This document shows, one piece after another, positions 1-9,694 of a DNA stretch of 24,604 bases. Position numbers and translations under genes: made by a program. The notes below the pieces were generated by a model. It saw nothing but the letters and a program-made list of their open reading frames with translations, was not told where the DNA came from and made no database searches. Position 1 is the stretch's first letter. Every line of letters starts with the position of its first letter. This DNA is from Kiloniellaceae bacterium (GTDB lineage Bacteria; Pseudomonadota; Alphaproteobacteria; Kiloniellales; Kiloniellaceae), in assembly GCA_021776195.1 (NCBI GenBank), contig JAJFGK010000140.1, forward strand, positions 1 to 24,604, given 5' to 3'.

Positions 1-214
1 GAGCGGGGCAACGCAGGAGATCTCGCGCAACGCCCAGCAGGCCTCCGCGGGAACCCAGGAGGTGACCAACAACATCACCTCGGTGCAGACCGCCGTGGGC
101 GAGACGGGTCATTCAGCCCGTCAGGTTCTCGAGGCCGCCGGAGAGCTCTCGCAGCAGTCCGAGTCCCTGAACCGCGAGATGGACAAGTTCCTGGCCGAAA
201 TCCGCGCTGCCTGA
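1..214 (+). CDS. Methyl-accepting chemotaxis protein, C-terminal fragment
   Basis: Only the last 70 codons are in the window, in the frame that starts at base 2 and ends with TGA at 212-214. The peptide begins SGATQEISRNAQQASAGT and continues with a Gln-, Ser- and Ala-rich heptad pattern, then ends with the residues FLAEIRAA. This is the typical end of the cytoplasmic helical hairpin of a methyl-accepting chemotaxis receptor: the descending helix with adaptation-region Gln/Glu residues and a short charged tail. Such proteins signal through CheW and CheA. The sensor domain, membrane segments and signalling tip lie outside the window, so the ligand is unknown. No CheB/CheR-docking pentapeptide is seen at the C-terminus. 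The gene is closed by an intrinsic terminator, so it is probably not co-transcribed with the histidine kinase downstream. Confidence 0.85.
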   Translation, partial: SGATQEISRNAQQASAGTQEVTNNITSVQTAVGETGHSARQVLEAAGELSQQSESLNREMDKFLAEIRAA

Positions 215-241
215 CAAGCAGTCCACGCGAAACCAAATTGC

Positions 242-281
242 GGGGAGCTTGGCGCCTTATCGCCAAGCTCCCCCATTTTTT
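242..281 (+). terminator. Rho-independent terminator after the chemotaxis receptor gene
   Basis: A perfect 13-bp stem (242-254 with 261-273, GGGGAGCTTGGCG and its complement) encloses a six-base loop (CCTTAT). It is followed by CA and a run of six T at 276-281. It starts 28 bp after the receptor stop codon. Confidence 0.92.
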
Positions 282-345
282 CGATGGTGGCCCGGGAGTA
301 TACCGGCGGAACTGCCATCGATGAGATCCCGCGGGCCGACGCGCC

Positions 346-361
346 TCGATCAGTTGATCGA
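346..361. promoter_or_regulatory. 16-bp palindrome upstream of the histidine kinase
   Basis: TCGATCA-GT-TGATCGA is a perfect inverted repeat with 7-bp arms. It lies in the 231-bp gap between the terminator and the histidine kinase start. It could be an operator or part of the kinase promoter. No convincing -35/-10 pair was identified beside it. The remainder of the gap shows no gene: the short ORFs there lack ribosome binding sites and recognisable content. Confidence 0.3.
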
Positions 362-512
362 ATTCGGGATACGTTCTAAGTTTCTCGCAGAATTGTTCGA
401 TTCTTTCGCCCGCCTGGCGGGGACGCCTCGTCGAACGACTCGGTGTTGATCCCATGACAGCTCTGTCTTGCCAGACGACTGGGCGAACCGCTTCGATCCG
501 AGGAACGGGCTT

Positions 513-2672
513 TTGACAGGCCGACAGCCAATTGGTGCCCCATCCCGCGACACCAGCCTCCCGGGGAAAACGCGGCGAAAGCTAAACGACCTGCCCCTGG
601 TCGCGAAACTGTCTTTGGGTTTCGGTCTTCTACTCGGGATCGTCGCTATCACGGCCGGATTGCTTGCCGACAAGGTCGACGATCTCGACCGACAGCGCGA
701 CCGCGTCACCAGAGTCGCACAGCCCCTGAGCGCCGCTTCCTATGAAATGGAGATCAGCCTGATCGCCAGCGGCATGGGCGTGCTGAGCTACCTACGGCAG
801 CCCAATCCCGACTTTGTGGCGCAATTCCGTGAGGATGAAAGGGAATTTGCTCTTTACCGGGAAAGGTTTCAGGCTGTCGCCCCCAATGACGAGGCGCGCA
901 AGCTTGGGGACCGGGTCAGTAAACTCTACTCGCGTTTCCACGAGCTGGGCAGCGGACTGATCGCGACCAAGGATCGCCAGGTCGAGGCCTTTGACCGCTT
1001 TGTCGTCGCGGTGCGAAAGATCGACCGCCTGCTGGGCGACCGCGTCCCGGCCTTTGCGACCGGGGCCGATCCAATGATCGACGCCATCCCCTCGCTTTCC
1101 GAGTTCAGGGCGGAACTGGCCGAGGCGTCTCTCTGGTTGACCGGCCACATGGGCACCGTCGGGTCGGGGTATTTGGAGAGGCTCGAGGAGGATCGACAGG
1201 AATCATTTCTCGCGCTGGAAAGGTTGCGAGTCGAGCTCGGGGATCGAGGCCACGCCGTTTGGGCGGGCCAGCTCGGTGCCGCCACCGTGGGGATCTTCAC
1301 CAACATCGATGCCATCGTCGAAATCGACTTGCAAATCGAAAGGGATGTCGCCGAGCTTCTCCGCCTAAAGGGCGAACTCCACCAGCTTCTGGACGAGACG
1401 GTCCGGATCTTGGCGCAGCGCGAACTGTTGGGCGCTCAGGCCGCCGCCGACGAGGACTGGCGAGACCTCCAGCTTTGGCTGGTCATATCGGGGGTCTTAC
1501 TGTTGTTGGCCATCGCCCTCACCGTATTCCTGATCGGGGTGCAGGTTGTCAGGCCGATACGGGCGCTCACCGCGGGCGCCAGAGCCCTGGCACGTGAGCA
1601 ATTCGGCCATCGGATCGAACTGGAATCCAATGACGAACTTGGACGCCTCTCCGAGACCTTCAATTCCATGGCCGGTCAACTGCAGGCCTCGCGGGAGAAC
1701 CTGGAGTTGGAAGTCCGCAAGCGCACCGCGGCCTTGGCCGAGATCAGCCGACGCCTGGAGGAAGAGCTGGTCGCGGGCCGAGCCCTCGAAGCACAGCTCC
1801 GACAGAGCCAGAAGATGGAGAGCCTGGGAACTCTCGCCGGAGGAATCGCCCACGAGTTCAACAATCTGCTCTACATGATGATGGGCTGGACGCAGCTCGT
1901 GCAGGGGCGGTTGCCCGATGGCGATCCGCTACGCGGCCACCTCGACAAGGTCCTGTCGGTCGGGGAGCGGTCCAAGGTTCTGGTCGAGAAGATCCTCTCC
2001 TTCAGTCGGCAGCAGGATGTCGACCTGAAACCGGTCCCCGTCGACGATCTGATCAACGAGATTGTTCCCCTGCTGCAAGCCTCCCTGCCCGCGACCGTCA
2101 CTCTGGAGACCCGGATCGACGAGGCGCCTGGCGCGGTTCTGGCGGACACCGGCCAGTTCGGCCAGGTGCTAGTCAACTTGGTGGTCAACGCCTTTCAAGC
2201 AATGGAGGGCAAACCAGGCTCGGTTGTCGTGGCGGCCCGCGAAAGGTCACCAGGCCTTGAGACAAGCAATCGGCCGATCGGACTCGGCCCCGGCAATCAG
2301 GTCGAGATCACCGTGACCGACAACGGCTGCGGTATCGCGGCCGATGAGCTCCCGCGCATCTTCGATCCCTTCTTCACCACCAAGACCATCGGAGAAGGCA
2401 CCGGTCTGGGACTGGCGCTGGCTCACGGCATTGTCACCAGTCATGGTGGCGCGATCGAGGTCACCAGCGAAGAGGACCTAGGGACGACCGTTCGAATTCT
2501 CTTGCCCTCTTGCACGAAGAGCTCGGATCCTGCCGCTGCGCCGGCATCTGGGACAAAAAACAACGACGTTGAGAGTGCTGTGGGTCCTGGGATCGGCACG
2601 GGCGGGAGCGACGCGGATGAGACGGGGCAGGACAATGACCGGGACGACAGGATGAAATCCGTTGGTGGATGA
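513..2672 (+). CDS. Membrane sensor histidine kinase (HAMP, HisKA, HATPase)
   Basis: The gene encodes a two-component sensor kinase of about 719 aa. Residues 33-52 form membrane segment 1. An extracytoplasmic, mainly helical sensor region follows (about 53-320), then membrane segment 2 (321-345) and a HAMP linker containing ELGRLSETFNSMAGQL. A short coiled coil leads to the HisKA box GGIAHEFNNLL, with the phospho-accepting His at base 1851 (residue 447). The ATPase domain has the N box (VVNAFQAM, Asn at base 2187), G1 (DNGCGI), F (FDPFFTTK) and G2 (GEGTGLGLA) motifs. The HEFNN form of the H box is typical of NtrB-like kinases without a fused receiver. About 50 acidic, low-complexity residues follow the catalytic domain. 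I chose the TTG at 513 because GAGGA lies 8 nt upstream; an in-frame TTG at 468 has no such site. The likely partner is the receiver encoded at 2754. The signal is unknown; the helical sensor may be HBM-like (inference). Confidence 0.9.
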   Translation: MTGRQPIGAPSRDTSLPGKTRRKLNDLPLVAKLSLGFGLLLGIVAITAGLLADKVDDLDRQRDRVTRVAQPLSAASYEMEISLIASGMGVLSYLRQPNPDFVAQFREDEREFALYRERFQAVAPNDEARKLGDRVSKLYSRFHELGSGLIATKDRQVEAFDRFVVAVRKIDRLLGDRVPAFATGADPMIDAIPSLSEFRAELAEASLWLTGHMGTVGSGYLERLEEDRQESFLALERLRVELGDRGHAVWAGQLGAATVGIFTNIDAIVEIDLQIERDVAELLRLKGELHQLLDETVRILAQRELLGAQAAADEDWRDLQLWLVISGVLLLLAIALTVFLIGVQVVRPIRALTAGARALAREQFGHRIELESNDELGRLSETFNSMAGQLQASRENLELEVRKRTAALAEISRRLEEELVAGRALEAQLRQSQKMESLGTLAGGIAHEFNNLLYMMMGWTQLVQGRLPDGDPLRGHLDKVLSVGERSKVLVEKILSFSRQQDVDLKPVPVDDLINEIVPLLQASLPATVTLETRIDEAPGAVLADTGQFGQVLVNLVVNAFQAMEGKPGSVVVAARERSPGLETSNRPIGLGPGNQVEITVTDNGCGIAADELPRIFDPFFTTKTIGEGTGLGLALAHGIVTSHGGAIEVTSEEDLGTTVRILLPSCTKSSDPAAAPASGTKNNDVESAVGPGIGTGGSDADETGQDNDRDDRMKSVGG

Positions 2673-2753
2673 GGGGGACCGACGATTGCGTAGTGAGAGT
2701 CGCGGCCGCGCCAGGACCCTGACAAGCTATCCGATCCGGTGAGGGGAAATCGC

Positions 2754-3140
2754 ATGCAACGCATCCTTATTGTTGACGATGAGCCGCTCCTATGCGAGCT
2801 GCTCGCAGAGACGCTGAGCGCCGAGGGCTACGAGGTGGCGACGGCGGAAGATGGACGTGGCGCCAATCGACTGCTCGCGGAAATCATCCCGGACCTTCTG
2901 ATAACCGACATTTTTATGCCCGCGGTAGACGGGCTCGAAACCATTAAGGAGATTCGCGAGAAACTCCCCACTACCAAGATTATCGCGATTTCGGGCGGCT
3001 CGCCGATCCGTGAAATGGATGTCTTCAAGTGGGCAAAGGTCTGGGGCGCCGACCACGTCTTCAAAAAACCGATCGATCAGAAAGACCTGCTCGCCGCCGT
3101 GAAGGACTGCCTCGAATCCGCAAACCAACGCTCTCTATGA
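2754..3140 (+). CDS. Stand-alone response regulator receiver (CheY-like)
   Basis: The 128-aa protein is a single receiver domain with no output domain. The acidic pocket is D8-D9 (ILIVDDEP), the phospho-acceptor is D52 (ITDIFMP), the conserved Ser/Thr is S80 (AISGG) and the conserved Lys is K105 followed by Pro (FKKP). It is very probably phosphorylated by the adjacent kinase (513-2672) and must act by protein-protein contact or phosphotransfer, since it has no DNA-binding domain. The ATG at 2754 is preferred over an in-frame GTG at 2739 because GAGGGGA ends 6 nt before it; the GTG would overlap that site. The last four bases (ATGA, 3137-3140) overlap the start of the VOC gene, which implies translational coupling. 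Confidence 0.93.
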   Translation: MQRILIVDDEPLLCELLAETLSAEGYEVATAEDGRGANRLLAEIIPDLLITDIFMPAVDGLETIKEIREKLPTTKIIAISGGSPIREMDVFKWAKVWGADHVFKKPIDQKDLLAAVKDCLESANQRSL

Positions 3141-3910
3141 AAAGAATTGCAGGTCCGCACTTTCGCGTTCAAGACCACAGCGGTTTGGCTCAATTTTACT
3201 GCGGCCTGCTGGGAATGCAGGCCGTCGCCGCAACGACAGAATCCGTGGCTTTTGGGTTCGACGCCCACCGCGCATGTGTTCGGTTCCACCGAACGGCAGA
3301 CAAACCCTACGAGCCCCGACCCAACGATTTTTATTGGAAGATCGGCATCACCTTGCGCGATCTCGACGCCGCGGTCGCCGACCTGAGAAACAAGGGCTTG
3401 GCCGTTTCCGATCCCAATCAGTTCCGCGACATCGGCTATATGAGCAAGATCGCCGACCCCACGGGATTCACGATCGAACTTTTGCAGCAAGGCTTCGAGG
3501 GCAACAGCAAGCCAGTGCCGCCGGGGGGGCATGCGATTGCCGCACAGGCGACCCTGGCCCATATCACGTTGCGCGTCACCGATATCGCGTCGGCAAGAAC
3601 CTACTTCGAGGACCGACTCGCTATGCGCTTGATGTCGGTGCAGCCGGTCGAGGAGTACGGGTTCTGCCTCTACTTCTATAGCTGGAGCGATGAGCCCCTG
3701 CCCGAACCGGATCTGACATCCGTGGGCAACCGGGAATGGCTCTGGAGCCGGCCTTACGCCTTCATCGAGCTGCAACACCTGGAGACCCCGGGAGCCGTTG
3801 TGCGCAAAGCAGAGGGCAACACCAGCGGCTTCGACGGATTCTCCTATCTCGGCAGCTCCGATGAGGACCCGGTCTTTGTTGCTCTGTCGGACCTGAACCT
3901 TCTATCGTGA
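3137..3910 (+). CDS. Two-domain VOC (glyoxalase/dioxygenase-fold) protein
   Basis: The 257-aa protein contains two vicinal-oxygen-chelate modules. The first (about 4-118) starts PHFRVQDHSGLAQFYCGLLGM and ends IADPTGFTIELLQ, with candidate metal ligands H8 and E114. The second (about 139-255) starts LAHITLRVTDIASARTYFEDRL, with candidate ligands H142 and E211 (FIELQHLE). The fold is shared by glyoxalase I, extradiol dioxygenases, fosfomycin/bleomycin resistance proteins and epimerases, so the reaction cannot be named from sequence alone. Its ATG overlaps the receiver stop codon, so it is expressed with the two-component pair. It could make or remove a metabolite sensed by the kinase, or be an effector of the pathway; both are inference. 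The second module ends in an unusual acidic stretch (SSDEDP) and looks diverged. Confidence 0.8.
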   Translation: MKRIAGPHFRVQDHSGLAQFYCGLLGMQAVAATTESVAFGFDAHRACVRFHRTADKPYEPRPNDFYWKIGITLRDLDAAVADLRNKGLAVSDPNQFRDIGYMSKIADPTGFTIELLQQGFEGNSKPVPPGGHAIAAQATLAHITLRVTDIASARTYFEDRLAMRLMSVQPVEEYGFCLYFYSWSDEPLPEPDLTSVGNREWLWSRPYAFIELQHLETPGAVVRKAEGNTSGFDGFSYLGSSDEDPVFVALSDLNLLS

Positions 3911-3983
3911 ACCCGATCCGGACGGTCAGCCATTCCACCCGGATTTCAGCCGAGCCCGGAAGCCCTAGAGGGAGAGCCCGGTG

Positions 3984-6092
3984 ATGGCACAGAACGAGGA
4001 ACCGCCCGGTGCCAATCCGGCGGAGACCATATCGTCGGCGCCGGCCTTTGGACAAGAAGAGAAGGTCGACGAACTGACCGACGCGCAAATCGAGCAGCTT
4101 CTTGAAACCGCCAACGAGGCCTCGGGAGCGGCGCGCAACGCCTGGCTTGGGTTTGTTTTGGTCATGGCCTACCTGTTGGTCACCATTGCCTCGACCGGCC
4201 ACCGCGACCTGCTGTTGAACAATCCGGTTACCCTGCCCATCGTCGACGTCAAGCTGCCCCTGTCCAACTTCTACGTCTTTGCGCCGCTGCTGTTCTGGCT
4301 GCTGCACCTGGGGCTCTTCATCCAGCACGCGGTGACGGCCAAAAAGCTGACCGCCCTCACGCGGTCGCTCGCCGCCCTGCGCGGCGATCGGCCGCCCGGC
4401 TATGAGAGCCGCATCCGCGGCCGGCTGCACCACTACAGCTTCGCACAGTACCTGGCCGGCGCCTATGGCCACGACGTCCCGCTAGAAGACGAGGCCGAAC
4501 GCACCGCCACCGTCCACCGTCTATTGATGCGGCTGATTCTGTGGACCAGCTTCGTCGTCCTGCCGGGCCTGACCTTCCTTTATTTCCAGATCGGATTTCT
4601 GCCCTACCACGACGCGGCGATCACGGGGTGGCAGCGCATCTTGCTGATGGCCGACGTCGCCCTGCTCTGGGCCTTCTGGCCGATCATCCGCTACGACCGC
4701 CCGCGGTGGTGGGACTGCGTTCGATCCTATCCGCGGTCCTGGATTGTCGCCAAGATCGCCGCGACCGTCGCGATCGTCTTTCTGTCTCTTTGCGTCGCCA
4801 CGCTGCCTGGCGAAACGACCGACCGGGCCATGGCGGGCCTTTGGCCCGCCGAACGCCGCGACGAGCGGCAGATCTTCTGGCCCACGGCGTGGCTGTTCGA
4901 GGGCGAGGTCCGCGACGATACGCTCAGGCCCGACAGCTGGTTCTCGCGCAATCTGGTGGTGGTGCAGGAGGACCTGGTCGATGACGATGAAAAGCTGGAT
5001 GAGCGCGAGGTTTCGCTGTCCCTGCGCGGCCGCGACCTGCGCTATTCCTTCCTGACGGCGAGCGATCTGCATCGCGCCGACCTGGCCCATGCGAAGCTGC
5101 AGGGCGCAATCCTGTTCCGCACCAACCTCCAGGGAGCGAGCCTGGACGGAGCGGACCTCCGAGCCGCATTCCTGGACGATACCGATCTCGAAGGCGCGAC
5201 CCTGACAAAGGCCGACCTGCGGGGTGCGTTTCTGTGGGGCGTCAATGCCCGTGGCGCGGATCTTTTCGACGCCGAGCTTCAAGACACGGAATGGAGTGAC
5301 GCCGATTTGCGGGGCGCGGACCTGAGCAGCGCCCGCCTTCAAGGCGCGAATTTGCATGAAACCAATCTGCAAGGCGCGGGACTGCGAAATGCCCGCCTCC
5401 AGGGTGCGAACCTCTACGGCGCCGACCTTAGGGGTGCGGACCTGAGGATTGCCCACCTCGAGGGCGCGATCCTGGAGGGCGCCGACCTTCGTGGGGCCAA
5501 CCTGAAGACCGCCCACTTGGAAGGCGCGGGCTTGTGGAGAGCCGACCTCCGGGGCGCGGATCTGCGCGAAGCCGGCATCTGGTTGGCGGTCTTTCCAGGT
5601 CCAGCCCGGTTGTTCCATCTGGCGGATCTGCGGGGCGCCGAAATCTCGGCGCCGAGCGAGGCCGACCGGAAAGCGCTGCGAGTATTCGCCGAGGGCGCCA
5701 CCGAGATTGGCGATCCGCATAACCGGATCCTCAGGCGACTGGCGCGCGTTCTTGCGACGCCGCCGCCGGACTGGCTCGACAAGGCGAAGTGGGAGGCGGT
5801 CATTGCCCCACAGAGTACGCCCGATCCGCGAGAACTCGGCACCTTTCTGGCGGGACTGGCCTGCAATGACGATGACGGTCATGTGGCCAGGGGTGTTGTA
5901 GGCCGAATGCTCCGACTGCAAGAAAACGGGGCGGAGATGCAGCGGATCTTCGTCAGGCTGCTCCTTGGGGCAAGGGCGGAGGCCTGTGCCGGCCGCCTGC
6001 ATTTGAAGCCGGCAACCTTGTTTAGGCTGCGGGAATTTGACGCCGCCCAGACCGGTGAGCCGGTTCCGGACCTGGGGACGATGGATCAGTGA
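3984..6092 (+). CDS. Membrane-anchored pentapeptide-repeat protein
   Basis: The protein is about 702 aa long. An acidic N-terminus is followed by about five hydrophobic segments (roughly residues 54-71, 96-116, 184-206, 217-236 and 253-274) and a linker. Residues about 350-530 are near-continuous A(D/N)LxX pentapeptide repeats, for example GADLRGADLRIAHLEGAIL, enough for roughly nine turns of a right-handed quadrilateral beta-helix. A helical C-terminal domain of about 170 residues follows. Soluble relatives such as MfpA and Qnr mimic DNA, but most membrane-linked members have no known function. The gene starts 73 bp after the VOC gene on the same strand with no terminator between, so it may be the last gene of the kinase operon. 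GAGGGAGAG at 3968-3976 serves either ATG 3984 or the adjoining GTG 3981. The repeat DNA is itself periodic, which creates a long mirror ORF on the other strand. Confidence 0.88.
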   Translation: MAQNEEPPGANPAETISSAPAFGQEEKVDELTDAQIEQLLETANEASGAARNAWLGFVLVMAYLLVTIASTGHRDLLLNNPVTLPIVDVKLPLSNFYVFAPLLFWLLHLGLFIQHAVTAKKLTALTRSLAALRGDRPPGYESRIRGRLHHYSFAQYLAGAYGHDVPLEDEAERTATVHRLLMRLILWTSFVVLPGLTFLYFQIGFLPYHDAAITGWQRILLMADVALLWAFWPIIRYDRPRWWDCVRSYPRSWIVAKIAATVAIVFLSLCVATLPGETTDRAMAGLWPAERRDERQIFWPTAWLFEGEVRDDTLRPDSWFSRNLVVVQEDLVDDDEKLDEREVSLSLRGRDLRYSFLTASDLHRADLAHAKLQGAILFRTNLQGASLDGADLRAAFLDDTDLEGATLTKADLRGAFLWGVNARGADLFDAELQDTEWSDADLRGADLSSARLQGANLHETNLQGAGLRNARLQGANLYGADLRGADLRIAHLEGAILEGADLRGANLKTAHLEGAGLWRADLRGADLREAGIWLAVFPGPARLFHLADLRGAEISAPSEADRKALRVFAEGATEIGDPHNRILRRLARVLATPPPDWLDKAKWEAVIAPQSTPDPRELGTFLAGLACNDDDGHVARGVVGRMLRLQENGAEMQRIFVRLLLGARAEACAGRLHLKPATLFRLREFDAAQTGEPVPDLGTMDQ

Positions 6093-6138
6093 GGGTGCCC
6101 GACCCCGCGCGCTTACGGGGCCGCAAACCTCTTGGACG

Positions 6139-7461
<1,323 letters not shown>

Positions 7462-7537
7462 TCACTCACCCGTGAATCGAACCGGACCCCTCATCCAGCA
7501 AATCGCCGGTCCCACTCAAGGCGCGAACCAGGCGCCT

Positions 7538-8551
7538 CTAGAGATCCTGCGCGATAAGCGCCAGGAAATCACCCCTGCCGACCAGCACCTTGTGGGCCCG
7601 ACCGATCACGGTGCCGGCGGTGCCGGCCCGACAGACCATGGGCTCGCGCGCCGGGCGTTCGGGAAAGTGGATCTGGCCCAGAGGCTCGCCCTTCTCGACC
7701 GTGGCGCCGAGGTCGACCAGGGCCTCGTAAAGGCCCGCGTCGTCGGCGATGAGGTAGCACCCCGGATCGGCCATGTGCATCTGACGGCTTGGCGGCAGGC
7801 CCCGTGCTTCACGTGTGAGCGGCGCCTCGTCAAGGATGCCCAGGTGGGCGAGCAGGTTGCCGACCGCGGTCTCGGCGATGGCCATGGTCTCGGTCGTGGT
7901 CGTGCCACCACCGCCAAACTCGCTGCCGACGAAGATCTTCCCCAATGCCTCGACCGAGCTGTCCAGCATGCCCTCGGCATCGAGTTCGACCAGTTCCAGG
8001 CTGATCGGCGCCGCCATGGCGTCGACCGCCTCACGGGCCCGTTGGGTGAGGGCTTCGTCGGGCAGACGGTGATAGCAGGCAAAGGGCAGGAACATCATGG
8101 TCTTGCCGCCCGAGTGGATGTCGAACAGGGCATCGCAGCCGGGTAGGATCTTGTGCTGCACGAAGTGGGCGATCATCTCGCTGACCGAGCCGCCGCGCCT
8201 GCCGGGAAACGCACGGTTCATGTTGACCCCGTCGATGGGCGACACCCGATCGCCGGCCATCACCGCCGGATAGTTGAGGGCCGGGATCACGATGACCCGG
8301 CCGGAAACCCGCGCCGGCTCGAGGGAGCGCGCCAGCTTCAACAGCGCAATCGGCCCCTCGTACTCGTCGCCGTGGTTGCCGCCGGTCAGGACCAGGGTCG
8401 GGCCCGCGCCGTTCCGGATCGAGACGATGGGCAGATGAAGCGCGCCCCAGCCGGAGCTGTTGCGCGAGTGGGGGATGCTCAAGTGCCCGAAATGTTTTCC
8501 CTCGGCCTCGATATCGATGGAGATTCCGACCTTCGGCTCGGCTTCCGTCAT
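7538..8551 (-). CDS. DoeB/EutE-like N-acetyl-diaminobutyrate deacetylase (aspartoacylase family)
   Basis: The 337-aa zinc hydrolase belongs to the succinylglutamate desuccinylase/aspartoacylase family (M14-like). Zinc ligands are H60 and E63 in GGNHGDEYEG and H146 in FDIHSGG. The substrate-side motif is SPIDGVNMNRAFPG (N112, R113), and the likely catalytic Glu is E211 in SEFGGGGTTT. A C-terminal beta domain follows (about 255-337). The length and the NRAFPG and GGGGT motifs fit the DoeB/EutE group, which deacetylates N-acetyl-2,4-diaminobutyrate, the product of ectoine ring opening. The presence of an ectoine-hydrolase-like gene in the same cluster supports this. Other N-acyl amino acids cannot be excluded. 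A strong ribosome binding site (GGGGAGGAAG) precedes the ATG at 8551. The gap to the threonine aldolase gene upstream is 57 nt. Confidence 0.82.
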   Translation of the reverse strand: MTEAEPKVGISIDIEAEGKHFGHLSIPHSRNSSGWGALHLPIVSIRNGAGPTLVLTGGNHGDEYEGPIALLKLARSLEPARVSGRVIVIPALNYPAVMAGDRVSPIDGVNMNRAFPGRRGGSVSEMIAHFVQHKILPGCDALFDIHSGGKTMMFLPFACYHRLPDEALTQRAREAVDAMAAPISLELVELDAEGMLDSSVEALGKIFVGSEFGGGGTTTTETMAIAETAVGNLLAHLGILDEAPLTREARGLPPSRQMHMADPGCYLIADDAGLYEALVDLGATVEKGEPLGQIHFPERPAREPMVCRAGTAGTVIGRAHKVLVGRGDFLALIAQDL

Positions 8552-8608
8552 AGCTTCCTCCCCTCACCCAGGGCGACCCTGGGCCTCATCTCACTGTTGG
8601 CTCGATGG

Positions 8609-9637
8609 TCAGGCAAGCTGCCGCGCGAGAGCTGCCAGCAAGCCCTCGACATCGCCGGGATCGGTGTTCCACGCGGTCACGAAGCGCGCCGCCGAGCCGT
8701 CGAGTTCGCCTTCGTTGACCTCGTACCCGTCGTCCTGGAGGCCTTCGACCGTCGCCGCCGAAAGACGCGCGAACACTTCGTTGGACTCGGTCGGGTAGGC
8801 CAGCTCGAACCCGCCGAGCGCCGCCAAGCCGTCGCTGAGCCGGCCAGCCATGGCATTGGCGTGGCGGGCGTTGCGGAGCCACAGGTCATCGGACAGGTAG
8901 GCTTCGAGCTGCGCCGCGATGAACCGCATCTTGGAAAGCAGCTGCCCCGCCCGTTTGTGAAGATAGGGCATGCTCGTCGCCAGCTCCGGCTTGAAGAAGA
9001 CCACGGCCTCCGCGGCGAGACAGCCGTTCTTCGTGCCACCGAAGGACAAGACATCGACGCCGGCCTTCCAGGTCATTTCCGCCGGACTGACGTCAAGCGT
9101 CACCAAGGCGTTGGCAAAGCGGGCGCCGTCCATATGAAGGTGCAAGCCTTGCCGATGCGCCGTATCGGCGATCGCCGCGATCTCGGCGAGCCGGTAGACC
9201 GTTCCGGTTTCGCAGGCCTGGGTCACGCTCACCGCCGCCGGCTGCGCATGATGCACGTTGCCGCTTCCATGAATGGCCGAAGCCAGTGAAGTCGCGCTGA
9301 TCTTGCCGTCGTCTCCGCGCAGGGCGATCAACTTGGCCCCGCCGGTAAAGAATTCCGGGGCGGCACACTCATCGGAATTTATGTGGGACAGCTCGTGGCA
9401 GTAGATCTTGCCGTAGGGCGGCGCCAAAGCGGAGAGGGCCAGCGCGTTCGACGCGGTGCCGGTGACGACCGGAAACACCAGGACGTCGGTCTCAAAAATC
9501 TCGCCCAGCCTTTCCCGCAGCCCCGAGGACCACCGGTCGTCGCCATAGGAGGCCGCGACGCCGGCATTGGCCGCGACAATCGCCTCCATCACCTCGGGGC
9601 AGGCCGGCGTCACGTTGTCAGATGCAAAGAGGGTCAT
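8609..9637 (-). CDS. ltaE: Low-specificity L-threonine aldolase
   Basis: The 342-aa fold-type I PLP enzyme cleaves beta-hydroxy-alpha-amino acids such as threonine or phenylserine to glycine and an aldehyde. The N-terminal FASDNVTPACPEVMEAI, the active-site H85 in HELSHINSDE, the PLP contacts in HLHMDGARFANAL (D170, R173) and the Schiff-base K203 in SFGGTKNGC are all those of the LtaE family. The length matches the roughly 346-aa Pseudomonas-type enzymes. It lies between the ectoine-hydrolase-like and deacetylase-like genes with 57-nt gaps on both sides, so it probably belongs to the same operon. That is an uncommon place for a threonine aldolase. A weak AGAAG ribosome binding site precedes the ATG at 9637. 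The stereochemical preference (L-allo versus L-threo) cannot be read from sequence. Confidence 0.92.
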   Translation of the reverse strand: MTLFASDNVTPACPEVMEAIVAANAGVAASYGDDRWSSGLRERLGEIFETDVLVFPVVTGTASNALALSALAPPYGKIYCHELSHINSDECAAPEFFTGGAKLIALRGDDGKISATSLASAIHGSGNVHHAQPAAVSVTQACETGTVYRLAEIAAIADTAHRQGLHLHMDGARFANALVTLDVSPAEMTWKAGVDVLSFGGTKNGCLAAEAVVFFKPELATSMPYLHKRAGQLLSKMRFIAAQLEAYLSDDLWLRNARHANAMAGRLSDGLAALGGFELAYPTESNEVFARLSAATVEGLQDDGYEVNEGELDGSAARFVTAWNTDPGDVEGLLAALARQLA

Positions 9638-9694
9638 AGGGATGTCTTCTCGTTCCTATCACTTGAGCTGTTGCGCCCTGGAGCCGAGGCCGGA

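Noticed and set aside
4521..6002. Long minus-strand open frame (493 aa) with its own periodic sequence
   Set aside because: It is the mirror of the pentapeptide-repeat gene. Its repeats are the reverse complement of the A(D/N)LxX codons, it has no ribosome binding site, and the plus strand has clear domains.
6105..6122. CCCCG/CGGGG hairpin between the pentapeptide gene and the convergent PLP enzyme gene
   Set aside because: It has only a 5-bp stem and no T-run on either strand, too weak to call a terminator.
7474..7483. GGTTCGATTC on the minus strand, like a tRNA T-loop
   Set aside because: The flanks do not form a 5-bp T-stem in register, and no anticodon or acceptor stem can be built in the 88-bp gap.
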